Shown: one piece after another, positions 8,255 to 17,101 of the stretch
Layout of the letters: the number at the start of each line of letters is the position of its first letter
Position numbering within the stretch: the stretch's first letter is position 1
Source: Clostridia bacterium
GTDB taxonomy: Bacteria > Bacillota > Clostridia > Oscillospirales > Acutalibacteraceae
Assembly (NCBI GenBank): GCA_017502085.1
Contig: JAFVVQ010000044.1
Coordinates: forward strand, 56,892-120,891
Reading direction: 5' to 3'
Length of the DNA: 64,000 nucleotides
Made by a program: the position numbers and the translations under genes
The notes under the pieces: model-generated
The model's input: the letters and a program-made list of their open reading frames with translations, nothing else
Database searches by the model: none
Told to the model about the DNA's origin: nothing

Positions 8255-8734
8255 ATGTCTGTGCAGGCGGTCAGGGAATACCTTGACAAATTCGGTTATG
8301 CCGACAGAATTTCCGAATTCAGCGAGTCAACCGCAACGGTTGAACTTGCGGCGGCGGTAGTCGGAGTCATACCCGCAAGAATTGCAAAAACTCTTTCGTT
8401 CAAAATTCAGGAAGAAGTTATTCTTGTTGTTGCGGCGGGTGACGCAAAAATCGATAACCGCAAGTATAAAGACAAATTCGGCGCAAAGGCGAAGATGCTT
8501 TCTGCACAGGAGGCGATAGACCTTGTCGGTCATCCCGTAGGCGGTGTTTGTCCGTTTGCGGTCAACGAGGGCGTTGCGGTTTATCTCGACGAGTCTCTCA
8601 GGCGTTTTGAGACTGTCTTTCCTGCGGCGGGAAGTGCGGGCAGTGCCGTCCGACTCACCTGTGACGAGCTTTTTGAAAGTTCTCAGGCAGTCGAATGGGT
8701 TGACGTCTGCAAGATTCCCGGGATTGAAGATTAA
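8255..8734 (+). CDS. YbaK/ProX-type aminoacyl-tRNA deacylase
   Basis: A 159-residue protein of the YbaK/prolyl-tRNA editing family, which hydrolyses mischarged tRNAs such as Cys-tRNA(Pro) or Ala-tRNA(Pro) in trans. The IAKTLSFKI segment holds the family's conserved lysine, and VGGVCPFAV matches the conserved GG-x-x-PF loop of the pocket. Length is typical. AAAGGA lies upstream of the ATG. It sits just upstream of the xylulokinase gene on the same strand without an obvious functional link. Confidence 0.88.
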   Translation: MSVQAVREYLDKFGYADRISEFSESTATVELAAAVVGVIPARIAKTLSFKIQEEVILVVAAGDAKIDNRKYKDKFGAKAKMLSAQEAIDLVGHPVGGVCPFAVNEGVAVYLDESLRRFETVFPAAGSAGSAVRLTCDELFESSQAVEWVDVCKIPGIED

Positions 8735-8758
8735 TTACGGTTTGATGGAGGAATGAAT

Positions 8759-10357
8759 ATGAGCAAAAAATACGTTATCTCCTATGACATAGGAACAACG
8801 GGTGTCAAAAGCTGTCTTTTTGAGATTGAAAAATCAATTACCCTTGTCAGTGCGGCTATGGAGGGGTATAAACTCTATATTATGCCTGACGGCGGCGCAG
8901 AGCAGGATCCCGACGAATGGTGGTCTGCAATATGTTCATCAACCAAGACCATTTTTGAGAATTGTGACGTTGATCCCGCACTTGTTGAGGGTATCTCTTT
9001 CTGTTCACAGATGCAGGGTCTTGTTCTTGTGGATAAAGACGGTGTTCCCGTTCACAGAGCTTTCAGCTATATGGATCAGCGAGCAAAGAAGCAGATCAAG
9101 GAAGGTATGGCTAACGGTATCCAGGTAGCGGGCGCAAATATTTTCAAGCTCCTCCCCTCTCTTATGATTACGGGTGCGGTTTCCGCAAGCGTCAAGGATC
9201 CCGTGTGGAAATATAACTGGGTCAAGGATAACGAGCCCGAGAATTTCAAGAGAGTTCACAAGTGGCTTGACGTCAAGGAATACATAATCAGCCGTATGAC
9301 GGGCGAATTCGTTATGACGAGAGACTCGGCTTTCGGAACCTTGCTTTACGATATCCGTAAGGGTCACGAAACCTGGAGTCCCACAATCTGTAAACTTCTC
9401 GGAGTCAATCCCGATCACCTTGCAAGAATTATCGACAGCACCGAAAAAGCGGGCGGTCTGACCGCGAAGGCGGCTGCGGAACTCGGTCTTAAAGAAGGCA
9501 CTGCAGTATTCGGCGGCGGCGGTGATGCATCCCTTATCGGTGTTGGTGCAGGCAGTGTTGAGCTCGGCGATACTCACGCCTATTCGGGAACTTCGGGTTG
9601 GGTTTCAACCGTTGTTGACAAGAGCGTTGTTGATGCTTCCGCTATGATTGCCGCTATTGTAGGCGCACAGAAGGGCAGATTCAATTATTTCGCAGAGCTT
9701 GAAACCGCAGGTAAGTGTCTTGAGTGGGTAAGAGACCACCTCGCACTTGACGAAATCGGTATTTTCATGCAGAAGATTGACGTTGCCGAGTCTGAAGAGA
9801 CAGTTTATACCAGTCTTTACGACTATATGTCGAAGGTTGTTTCCGAAATACCCGCAGGCAGCGGCGGAGTGATTTTCACTCCCTGGCTTCACGGTAACCG
9901 CTGTCCTTTTGAAGATCCCAATGCAAGAGGTATGTTCTTCAATGTGAGTCTTGATACGGGTAAGACTGAGCTTATCAGAGCGGTGCTTGAGGGCGTATGT
10001 ATGCATCTTCGCTGGTTCATCGAAACTCAGGATAAGAAAATCAAAACCTCATCGGTTATCAGATTTGTCGGCGGCGGCGCACTTTCCGACGTAACATGCC
10101 AGATTCTCGCAGACGTTACGGGCAGAACGGTTGAAACCGTTGACAGTCCTCAGAATGTCGGTGCAGTCGGTGCGGCAGTTATTATGGCTGTCGGTCTCGG
10201 AATGATTGACAGCGTCGCTGAAGCAAAGAAGCTTATCCCCGCAAGCAAGGTGTTCAAGCCCGATGCCGCCAACAAAGAGGTTTATGACCGCAATTATTCG
10301 GTTTATAAGACTCTCTACGCAAACAATAAAAAGGCATTCAGGGAGCTTAACGGCTGA
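8759..10357 (+). CDS. xylB: Xylulokinase-like FGGY carbohydrate kinase
   Basis: A 532-residue FGGY-family sugar kinase. The N-terminus has the phosphate-1 motif SYDIGTTGVKS; the second half has FGGGGDASLIGVGAGS and FVGGGALSD, which form the second actin-like ATP-binding lobe. It most resembles xylulokinases, which convert D-xylulose to xylulose 5-phosphate for the pentose phosphate pathway; other pentuloses are possible. Of two in-frame ATGs 6 bases apart, the second (8759) has the better 7-base spacing from GGAGG and is used. The TGA overlaps the ATG of the next lipoprotein gene, implying translational coupling. Confidence 0.82.
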   Translation: MSKKYVISYDIGTTGVKSCLFEIEKSITLVSAAMEGYKLYIMPDGGAEQDPDEWWSAICSSTKTIFENCDVDPALVEGISFCSQMQGLVLVDKDGVPVHRAFSYMDQRAKKQIKEGMANGIQVAGANIFKLLPSLMITGAVSASVKDPVWKYNWVKDNEPENFKRVHKWLDVKEYIISRMTGEFVMTRDSAFGTLLYDIRKGHETWSPTICKLLGVNPDHLARIIDSTEKAGGLTAKAAAELGLKEGTAVFGGGGDASLIGVGAGSVELGDTHAYSGTSGWVSTVVDKSVVDASAMIAAIVGAQKGRFNYFAELETAGKCLEWVRDHLALDEIGIFMQKIDVAESEETVYTSLYDYMSKVVSEIPAGSGGVIFTPWLHGNRCPFEDPNARGMFFNVSLDTGKTELIRAVLEGVCMHLRWFIETQDKKIKTSSVIRFVGGGALSDVTCQILADVTGRTVETVDSPQNVGAVGAAVIMAVGLGMIDSVAEAKKLIPASKVFKPDAANKEVYDRNYSVYKTLYANNKKAFRELNG

Positions 10358-11088
10358 TGAAGAACAGGTTTTTATTGATTTGCGTTCTGTTTGCTTCTGT
10401 GTTGATTCTTGCATCTTGCGGCAAGGAATCGCAGTCCGACTCCCCTTCCGTTACGGAAACAACGAAGCCTGTACTCCAATTCGTAACTGATGCAGAGGGC
10501 GGCATGTATTATCCCGTAACCGATGCCGACGGAAATGCTATCAGAAACGGTGACGGCAATCTGCTTGTCTTTGCCACGGATTCAGACGGTAATCCTGTTG
10601 AAGGCAAAACCGAAGCGGTAAATCACGTCAGAGCCCTGGTAATCGGCAAACGCATCGAAATGCCTGAATTCAGAATCGTTATTCCCGATGGCTGGTCGGA
10701 TGCAAGAAGTTATAATGAGATAAGCATCGGCAATCCCGAAACGCTTGATATGATTTTCATCACTCAGGTTACCGATATGACCTATGACGAAAAGGTCAGG
10801 GATACGGAAAAGCTTCTTGAAGCCGTTAAAAGGAGAAACAAAAATGCTGTAATCTCCTCCGAGAAAATTCAGGTTGGCGGCGAAGAAGCGGTCTATATGT
10901 CGGGCAGAATTGTCAACGAAGGCGATGATGCAAATCCCGAAACCCGTCAATCCGTCTATTTCGGATATATGGTTACCGTTCATAACGGCAAGGTTTATGA
11001 AGGAAGAGTTTCTGCTGACAGAAACCTTACCGATGAAGAGATAAGTCAGATGATTGATATACTCAGATCAGTTGAGTTTGTCAGATAA
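10357..11088 (+). CDS. Lipoprotein of unknown function (paralogue A)
   Basis: A 243-residue secreted lipoprotein. The signal peptide ends in a clear lipobox, LASC, with Cys near residue 21. Next come short Asp/Gly/Asn units (TDADGNAI, GDGNLLVFATDSDGNPV) and then a folded domain with PEFRIVIPDGWSDARSY and KIQVGGEEAVYMSG. The domain resembles the one in the next gene, so the two are tandem paralogues. It overlaps the xylulokinase stop by one base. No known family was recognised. The role is likely at the cell surface, perhaps linked to the adjacent cell-shape operon. Confidence 0.75.
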   Translation: MKNRFLLICVLFASVLILASCGKESQSDSPSVTETTKPVLQFVTDAEGGMYYPVTDADGNAIRNGDGNLLVFATDSDGNPVEGKTEAVNHVRALVIGKRIEMPEFRIVIPDGWSDARSYNEISIGNPETLDMIFITQVTDMTYDEKVRDTEKLLEAVKRRNKNAVISSEKIQVGGEEAVYMSGRIVNEGDDANPETRQSVYFGYMVTVHNGKVYEGRVSADRNLTDEEISQMIDILRSVEFVR

Positions 11089-11122
11089 AAAAACCGCAGA
11101 TTCTGCGAGAAACGAAAGGATA

Positions 11123-11809
11123 ATGAAGAATATGAAAAGATCAATCGCATTAATTATTGTCTTTATGATTGTGCTGACCTGCTTCTCCGCATGTAAAAGA
11201 ACAGGCGTTATCAAGGGCGGCGTAATGGCAACGGATTTCAACGGCAACGGAATTGTTCCCGTTGTTACTCAGGAAAACGGCGGTATTATCCGTGACGAAG
11301 CCGGCAATGTTATTGTTCTTGCAACGGATAAAAACGGTAATACCTACAAGGAAAAAGGTGAATACGTTACTAAGGCTATCGCTGTTGATCACGCCATCAT
11401 TTTCGGCAAGCATATCGAAACAGCAGATTTCGCACTGGATATTCCCAACGGCTGGTCAGATGAAAAAAGCTTTGACGACGTTCATATCAAGAGAGACGGC
11501 AAGGCTGATATGATTTCCATTTCAGCAATGAGAAATGAGAGGCTTGCAGACGTTGAGGCGGATAACAGCGAAATGTTCAAGCTTTTCCCCGGCGGAGCAA
11601 CAACAAATAAGACCATAACCGTTGCCGGAGAGGAAGCACAATTTATTTCGGCTTTCACAACGGTTAACGGCACAGGTGTTTACCTTGGTTTCGTTACATT
11701 CTCACATCAGGGTGTTGTTTTCAGATGCAGAATCGGCTCTGACCGTGATCTTACAAAGGATATCGATGATATATTCAAGATTCTGGATACAATCCAGTTT
11801 GTTCACTAA
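11123..11809 (+). CDS. Lipoprotein of unknown function (paralogue B)
   Basis: A 228-residue lipoprotein paralogous to its upstream neighbour. The signal peptide ends in the lipobox FSAC. Shared features in the same order are VIVLATDKNGNTY, HAIIFGKHIETADF, ALDIPNGWSDEKSF, TVAGEEAQFIS and a C-terminal ILDTIQFVH matching ILRSVEFVR in the first copy. AAAGGA lies before the ATG at 11123; another in-frame ATG at 11132 has better spacing and cannot be excluded. It lies 22 bases before mreB, in one apparent transcript. Confidence 0.75.
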   Translation: MKNMKRSIALIIVFMIVLTCFSACKRTGVIKGGVMATDFNGNGIVPVVTQENGGIIRDEAGNVIVLATDKNGNTYKEKGEYVTKAIAVDHAIIFGKHIETADFALDIPNGWSDEKSFDDVHIKRDGKADMISISAMRNERLADVEADNSEMFKLFPGGATTNKTITVAGEEAQFISAFTTVNGTGVYLGFVTFSHQGVVFRCRIGSDRDLTKDIDDIFKILDTIQFVH

Positions 11810-11831
11810 TTGATTTCGGGAGGAAAATAAA

Positions 11832-12848
11832 ATGTTATTTACACAGGATATCGGTATCGACCTCGGTACCGCCAACACCCTTGTATTTGTAAAAGGTAAG
11901 GGTATTGTTATCAGAGAGCCTTCGGTTGTTGCGGTTGACCAGAAGAGCAATCCTCCCAGGGTCGTTGCTGTCGGCAGCGAAGCAAAGGAAATGATCGGCA
12001 GAACTCCCGGATCAATTATCGCAGTCCGCCCCCTCAAAGACGGCGTTATTGCGGATTTCGAAATTACTGCCGAAATGATCGCTTCCTTCATCAAGAGAAC
12101 AACAAAGCGTTCGCCTTTTTCGCGCATCAGAGTTCTTATCTGCATTCCCTCGGGTGTTACTGAGGTTGAGAGAAAGGCTGTTTATGATGCCGCCAAAGCC
12201 GCAAACGCAAAGTACGTAAGCCTTATCGAAGAGCCGATGGCTGCTGCAATCGGTGCAGGTCTCCCCGTCAGTGAAGCAACGGGCAGCATGGTAGTTGATA
12301 TCGGCGGCGGTACTGCAGAGGTTGCCGTTATCTCCCTCGGCGGTGTCGTTACCGCAAATTCCTGCCGTGTTGCAGGTGATAATTTCGATGAAGCTATCAT
12401 TGCTTATATCAAGAAAAAATATAACCTTCTTATCGGTGAAAGAACTGCCGAAGATATCAAAATCAAAATCGGCTCTGCTTATCCTTATGAAGGCGAAGGC
12501 ACAATGAATATCAAGGGCAGAAATCTTATGGACGGTCTGCCCAAGAACGTTGATATCACTTCGGAAGAAATCAGAGAGGCTATGGCTGATACGGTTGCAC
12601 AGATTGTTGACGCCGTTAAGTCAACCCTTGAAAAGACTCCTCCCGAACTTGCAGCCGATATTATCGACCACGGTATTATGCTTACGGGCGGCGGCGCACT
12701 TCTCAGAGGTCTTGATAAGCTTCTTTCCGCAGAAACAAAGATTCCCGTCAATATTGCAGTCAATCCTCTTGATTGCGTTGCCGACGGCACAGGTCTTTGC
12801 CTTGAAAGCGATAATCTCAACGTTATAAGTAATAACAAATATATCTGA
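11832..12848 (+). CDS. mreB: Rod-shape protein MreB
   Basis: A 338-residue bacterial actin that guides lateral cell-wall synthesis. Motifs include [19 protein letters not shown] (phosphate 1), [14 protein letters not shown] (phosphate 2) and [16 protein letters not shown] (adenosine). Length is normal. A GGGAGG site precedes the ATG. First gene of an mreB-mreC-mreD-PBP2-minD-mnmE run, spaced by tens of bases or overlapping. Confidence 0.97.
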   Translation: MLFTQDIGIDLGTANTLVFVKGKGIVIREPSVVAVDQKSNPPRVVAVGSEAKEMIGRTPGSIIAVRPLKDGVIADFEITAEMIASFIKRTTKRSPFSRIRVLICIPSGVTEVERKAVYDAAKAANAKYVSLIEEPMAAAIGAGLPVSEATGSMVVDIGGGTAEVAVISLGGVVTANSCRVAGDNFDEAIIAYIKKKYNLLIGERTAEDIKIKIGSAYPYEGEGTMNIKGRNLMDGLPKNVDITSEEIREAMADTVAQIVDAVKSTLEKTPPELAADIIDHGIMLTGGGALLRGLDKLLSAETKIPVNIAVNPLDCVADGTGLCLESDNLNVISNNKYI

Positions 12849-12875
12849 TTGAATCAGTAAGTTAGGAGTAGTCCG

Positions 12876-13724
12876 ATGATCCGCTTTTTGAAGAGCACGT
12901 CATTTAGAATATTTGCGGTTATTGCCGCCGCATTGATAGCAGGCTCTGTGTTTGCCCTTGCAACAAGAAGCGGCTCATCGCCTCTGACGAGCGCCGTGAG
13001 CTTTGTTTTCAGCCCGATTACGAGGCTCTCATCATACGTTGCGGCGCAGTTTGAGTCTTTGCCGATTTCGTTCAAGTCATCATCTGACCTTGCAATGCAG
13101 GTCAGAGAGCTTGAAAAGAAGGTTGATTCTCTCACCGAACAGCTTGTCGACTACGAACAGGCAAAGAACAAAAATCAATTTTATCAGCAGTTCCTTGAAC
13201 TGAAGGAAGAGCATAACGATTATGAGTTTGCCGAGGCGGCGATTATCGGCAGGGATTCCGCTGATAATCTCGGTTCGTTCACACTCAACAAGGGTTCTCT
13301 CAACGGTATCTGTGTCAATGACCCCGTAATTTACGGCAAATATCTTGTCGGTGTTGTTGAAAGCGTAACCCCGAATCAGTGTATTGTCAGCACGATACTC
13401 AATCCGAAGGTCAATGTCAGCGCGTATGAGGTCAGAACACGTGACCTCGGATTCGTCACGTCAAGTGTTGAACTTGCTCAGCAGGGTCATTGCAGAATGC
13501 CGGGTCTCGCATCTTCAACAGCGGTGACTGCGGGCGGAATTGTCTGCACATCGGGTGTCGGCGGTATTTATCCCCGCGACCTCATAATCGGCACGATTGT
13601 CGACGTTGTCGACGGAACGGTTGATATTTCTGCGAGTGCAATCATCAAGCCCTCGGTTGAGTTGACCGATATCACAGACGTTTTCATAATAACCTCATTT
13701 GACGGACAGTCCGTTGCAAAATGA
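12876..13724 (+). CDS. mreC: Rod-shape protein MreC
   Basis: A 282-residue bitopic protein that links MreB filaments to periplasmic-side penicillin-binding proteins. It has one N-terminal transmembrane segment (residues about 10-28), a coiled coil around 70-110 (VRELEKKVDSLTEQL), then the beta domain with IGRDSADNLGSFTLNKGS and GGIVCTSGVGGIYPRDL, typical of the family. It overlaps mreD at its 3' end. Confidence 0.95.
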   Translation: MIRFLKSTSFRIFAVIAAALIAGSVFALATRSGSSPLTSAVSFVFSPITRLSSYVAAQFESLPISFKSSSDLAMQVRELEKKVDSLTEQLVDYEQAKNKNQFYQQFLELKEEHNDYEFAEAAIIGRDSADNLGSFTLNKGSLNGICVNDPVIYGKYLVGVVESVTPNQCIVSTILNPKVNVSAYEVRTRDLGFVTSSVELAQQGHCRMPGLASSTAVTAGGIVCTSGVGGIYPRDLIIGTIVDVVDGTVDISASAIIKPSVELTDITDVFIITSFDGQSVAK

Positions 13725-14253
13725 TTTTTTTGATATGACACTTGAACCTGAACGCAAAAAGTTAATATTGCGAAGGGGCAGCCTTGCTTTGATTCTGCTG
13801 GTGCTGTCGGTATTGCAGAATACCGACGGATTCTTTCCGCAGATATTCGGAGTCAGGGCTTTGTTGCTCATTCCCGCAGTTGTGTGCATAGCGATGTTTG
13901 AAAGAGATACGGCGGGAATGTTTTTCGGTCTTTTCGCCGGTGCGTTATGGGATATGAACGCATCGGGCGCGAGTTTCAATGCGCTGTATCTGTTTGCCGT
14001 CGGATTCATCTGCGGAACGCTTATCAACACGATAATGCGCAACAACATTATTACGGCAAAGCTTCTCTCAATGATATTTATTCCGGTTTACGTTATCGGA
14101 TACTGGTTTTTCCACTATATTGTCGGCGGTCTCGATATGGCGGGATTTATGTTCCTCAGATATTATCTGCCGTCGATTGCCTATACTGCGCTGTTTCTTC
14201 CGCTTCTGTTTATCGGGGTGCGCAGTATTGAAAAGCACTATTCGGAAGAATAA
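13699..14253 (+). CDS. mreD: Rod-shape protein MreD
   Basis: A 184-residue polytopic membrane protein with about five hydrophobic spans, including DMNASGASFNALYLFAVGF, the conserved MreD core. It starts at 13699, overlapping mreC by 26 bases, or at an in-frame ATG at 13735 just after mreC; neither has a strong ribosome binding site, so translational coupling is likely. It completes the MreBCD elongasome scaffold. Confidence 0.9.
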   Translation: MTDSPLQNDFFDMTLEPERKKLILRRGSLALILLVLSVLQNTDGFFPQIFGVRALLLIPAVVCIAMFERDTAGMFFGLFAGALWDMNASGASFNALYLFAVGFICGTLINTIMRNNIITAKLLSMIFIPVYVIGYWFFHYIVGGLDMAGFMFLRYYLPSIAYTALFLPLLFIGVRSIEKHYSEE

Positions 14254-14288
14254 TTCCGAAAACCATTTTATGAAAGGGGATGCGGACG

Positions 14289-16340
14289 ATGCACGTTAAA
14301 CTGACTAAAGGCAGACGCCTTGCTTCGGTCTGCATTGTTCTTTTTTTCTTCTTCTTTTTTGCCGTTGATCTTGTGAAGATTCAGATTATCGACGGTGAAG
14401 AATATGATGCCGCAAGCTCTGCGATTTCCGAAAGAACGGCAACTATTTCCGCCGCAAGGGGAGAGATTGTTGACTGCAACGGATCTCCGCTTATATATAA
14501 TACTCAGGGTTACACTGTTATTTTTGATGCCGCATATTTTCCCTCAAAGGATGAGCAGGAAACACGCAACGAAATAATTCTCAGCCTTATAAAGCATTTT
14601 GAATCAAAAGACCTCGAATGGCTCGACATTCTTCCCCTTGTTTTTGATGAAAACGGGGTTATAGTCTATAAAGAGGATTCGGACTCGCTCATCAAAGAGA
14701 TGAAAAGCGCCGATATGCTGAAACTGAATGAATACGCAACCGCACAAAACTGTTTTGATGCACTTATCGACAGGTATGAACTTGAAACGTACGGTGCAGC
14801 GGAGCAAAGAAAAATTGCATCCGTCTGTTACGGTATGGAGAGAATTTATTTCAAAATCGGAACGCCCTACGTTTTTGCAACTCAGGTACCCAATGAAACA
14901 GTTTCACTTATCAAGGAAAACAGCGGTTTTTATAAGGGCGTTGATGTGAGAGTCGATCCCGTCAGAAATTATACCGACGGAACACTTGCACCCCATATCC
15001 TCGGCAGAGTCGGTGCTATTGACGCCGAAGAGTATGCCGAGAAAAAATCGCTCGGCTATAAGATTACCGATCAGATAGGCAAAAGCGGAATCGAATCCGC
15101 AATGGAGGAATATCTCAAGGGTATCGACGGAGAGGAAACCGTCTATATCGACAGCGAAGGCGGAAGAACTTCGGTTGTTACAACTCCGCCCGTTCAGGGA
15201 AATAACGTTGTTATGACAATCAGTGCACCGCTTCAGAAGGTGACACAGGATGCACTTGAGAAGGCGCTTCTTGACTATGCAGGTAAAAAAGGCAATATTG
15301 TTGAAAATGCGGGTGCGGCAATAGTTATCGACTGCCGCACAGGTGCGATTCTTTCGAGTGCAACCTACCCGACCTATGATATCTCGACCTATGCCGAAAA
15401 CGTTGCGGCACTCAACACTGCGGCAGGGTCTCCGCTCTGGAACAGAGCCTTGCTTTCGACCTATGCGACGGGTTCAACAATGAAGCCTTCCGTAGCAGTC
15501 GCTGCCCTTGAATCGGGAGCGATAACCGAAGAAACAACAGTTTATTGCTCAGGCAGCTACGAATATCTCGGTCAGCACTTCAAGTGCGAACAGAGCCACG
15601 ATACAAGGCACGTCAACGTTGTCAACGCAATCGATGAATCATGCAACACGTTCTTTTATGAGGTCGGCAAGAATATCGGCATAGAAAAAATGAACGAATA
15701 CAGAATTCTTTTCGGTCTCGGCTCAAAAACGGGTTGCGAACTCGGCGAAGCCTCAGGTGTGCTTGACAGTCCCGAATACCGCAGCTCCCTCGGACAGACG
15801 TGGCTTCCCGGTTATACCGTACAGTCGGCAATCGGTCAGGCGGGCAATCTGTTTTCACCGATTCAGCTTGCAAATTACTGTGCCACAATTGCAAATGGCG
15901 GTACGAGATATAAAACTCATTTCGTGAAAAGTATAAAAAGTCACGATTATTCGCAGACGATTTATGAAACAAAGCCTGAAATCGTTGCTGAAACAGGTGT
16001 TTCGGCAACGACTCTTGATATCGTCAAGAGGGGAATGCTGATGGTTGGTACGACAGGCTACTGTGCCGATTATTTCAGAGGTCTTCCCGTTAAGGTTGCC
16101 TGTAAAACGGGTACTTCACAGGAAATCCGTAAGATTGAAGGCGAATCCGTCAAAATCAACAACGGTTTCCTGATAGCATTCGCACCGTATGAAAACCCCG
16201 AAATCGCAATTGCAGTTGTCGGCGAAGGTATGACTTCGGGTGCATTTGTTGCTCCGGTTGTCAGAGATATCTGCGATTATTATTTCGGTCAGAGCGGTAC
16301 TTTTGAGGACCTTCAGCCCGAAAACACCTTCATTCCGTAA
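14289..16340 (+). CDS. mrdA: Elongation-type penicillin-binding protein 2 (class B transpeptidase)
   Basis: A 683-residue class B PBP that crosslinks peptidoglycan with the MreBCD complex. After an N-terminal transmembrane segment comes the dimerisation domain (RGEIVDCNGSPL, HILGRVG), then the transpeptidase with the active-site STMKPS motif (the nucleophile Ser in GSTMKPSVA), SCN as DESCNTFF, and KTGTSQE. The in-frame ATG at 14280 abuts the AAAGGGG site, so the ATG at 14289 with 9-base spacing is preferred. Position after mreD supports the PBP2/RodA-partner role rather than the division PBP3. Confidence 0.92.
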   Translation: MHVKLTKGRRLASVCIVLFFFFFFAVDLVKIQIIDGEEYDAASSAISERTATISAARGEIVDCNGSPLIYNTQGYTVIFDAAYFPSKDEQETRNEIILSLIKHFESKDLEWLDILPLVFDENGVIVYKEDSDSLIKEMKSADMLKLNEYATAQNCFDALIDRYELETYGAAEQRKIASVCYGMERIYFKIGTPYVFATQVPNETVSLIKENSGFYKGVDVRVDPVRNYTDGTLAPHILGRVGAIDAEEYAEKKSLGYKITDQIGKSGIESAMEEYLKGIDGEETVYIDSEGGRTSVVTTPPVQGNNVVMTISAPLQKVTQDALEKALLDYAGKKGNIVENAGAAIVIDCRTGAILSSATYPTYDISTYAENVAALNTAAGSPLWNRALLSTYATGSTMKPSVAVAALESGAITEETTVYCSGSYEYLGQHFKCEQSHDTRHVNVVNAIDESCNTFFYEVGKNIGIEKMNEYRILFGLGSKTGCELGEASGVLDSPEYRSSLGQTWLPGYTVQSAIGQAGNLFSPIQLANYCATIANGGTRYKTHFVKSIKSHDYSQTIYETKPEIVAETGVSATTLDIVKRGMLMVGTTGYCADYFRGLPVKVACKTGTSQEIRKIEGESVKINNGFLIAFAPYENPEIAIAVVGEGMTSGAFVAPVVRDICDYYFGQSGTFEDLQPENTFIP

Positions 16341-16365
16341 TATTATTATGAAAGGAGCCGTTGAT

Positions 16366-17088
16366 ATGGCAGAGATTATTCTTGTTTCCTCGGGCAAGGG
16401 CGGCTCAGGAAAAAGCTCATTCACCGCGGGAGTCAGCAGGGCTCTTGCGTTCAACGGATATAAAGTTCTTGCAATTGACTGCGACGTCGGTCTGCGGTCG
16501 CTTGATTTACTTCTTGGCGTCAGCGACAGAGTAGTTTTTGACTGGGGAGACGTTATCCTCGGCAGATGTACCGCTGATAAGGCGATAGTCAGCGGAGAGG
16601 TGAGCCTGCTTGCGGCACCGCCGAAATATAACGATGCATTTTCTCCCGAAGCTTTTGCAAAACTTGTGAAATCCGTTAAATCGGAATTCGACTATATCTT
16701 CATCGATTCACCTGCAGGCATCGACAGAGGTTTTCAGATTGCGGCGGCGGGTGCGGAAAAGGCGATTGTTGTCACAACACCCGACAGTGTTTGTGTCAGA
16801 AGCTGCGGCAGAGCATTTGACGAGCTCTATGCCTCGGGTCTGACCGATGTGCGCCTCATTATCAATATGTTTGAGGTCAAGCCCGTCTGCAAACGCAAAC
16901 TGCTCAACATAGACCAATGTATCGATGAAACAGGGGTTCAGCTTCTCGGGGTTGTACCGAGAGACCCGAATCTCGGATATTGCTCGGTGACGGGCACCGT
17001 TCCGTCGGAATTCTCGCCCTCGACCCTTGCGTTTTCGCGAATTGCTAAGAGACTGACGGGCAAAAGAGTTCCGCTTGTCTGCGAATGA
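16366..17088 (+). CDS. minD: Septum-site ATPase MinD
   Basis: A 240-residue ParA/MinD ATPase that places the division septum. The deviant Walker A motif GKGGSGKSS is at residues 10-18, with DYIFIDSPAGID as Walker B and a C-terminal basic amphipathic stretch (FSRIAKRLTGKRV) as the likely membrane-targeting helix. The ATG at 16366 follows AAAGGAG by 8 bases. No minC or minE is found within the window, although minC often sits between mreD and minD in Clostridia; here PBP2 occupies that place. Confidence 0.9.
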   Translation: MAEIILVSSGKGGSGKSSFTAGVSRALAFNGYKVLAIDCDVGLRSLDLLLGVSDRVVFDWGDVILGRCTADKAIVSGEVSLLAAPPKYNDAFSPEAFAKLVKSVKSEFDYIFIDSPAGIDRGFQIAAAGAEKAIVVTTPDSVCVRSCGRAFDELYASGLTDVRLIINMFEVKPVCKRKLLNIDQCIDETGVQLLGVVPRDPNLGYCSVTGTVPSEFSPSTLAFSRIAKRLTGKRVPLVCE

Positions 17089-17101
17089 AAGGAATAATCA
17101 T

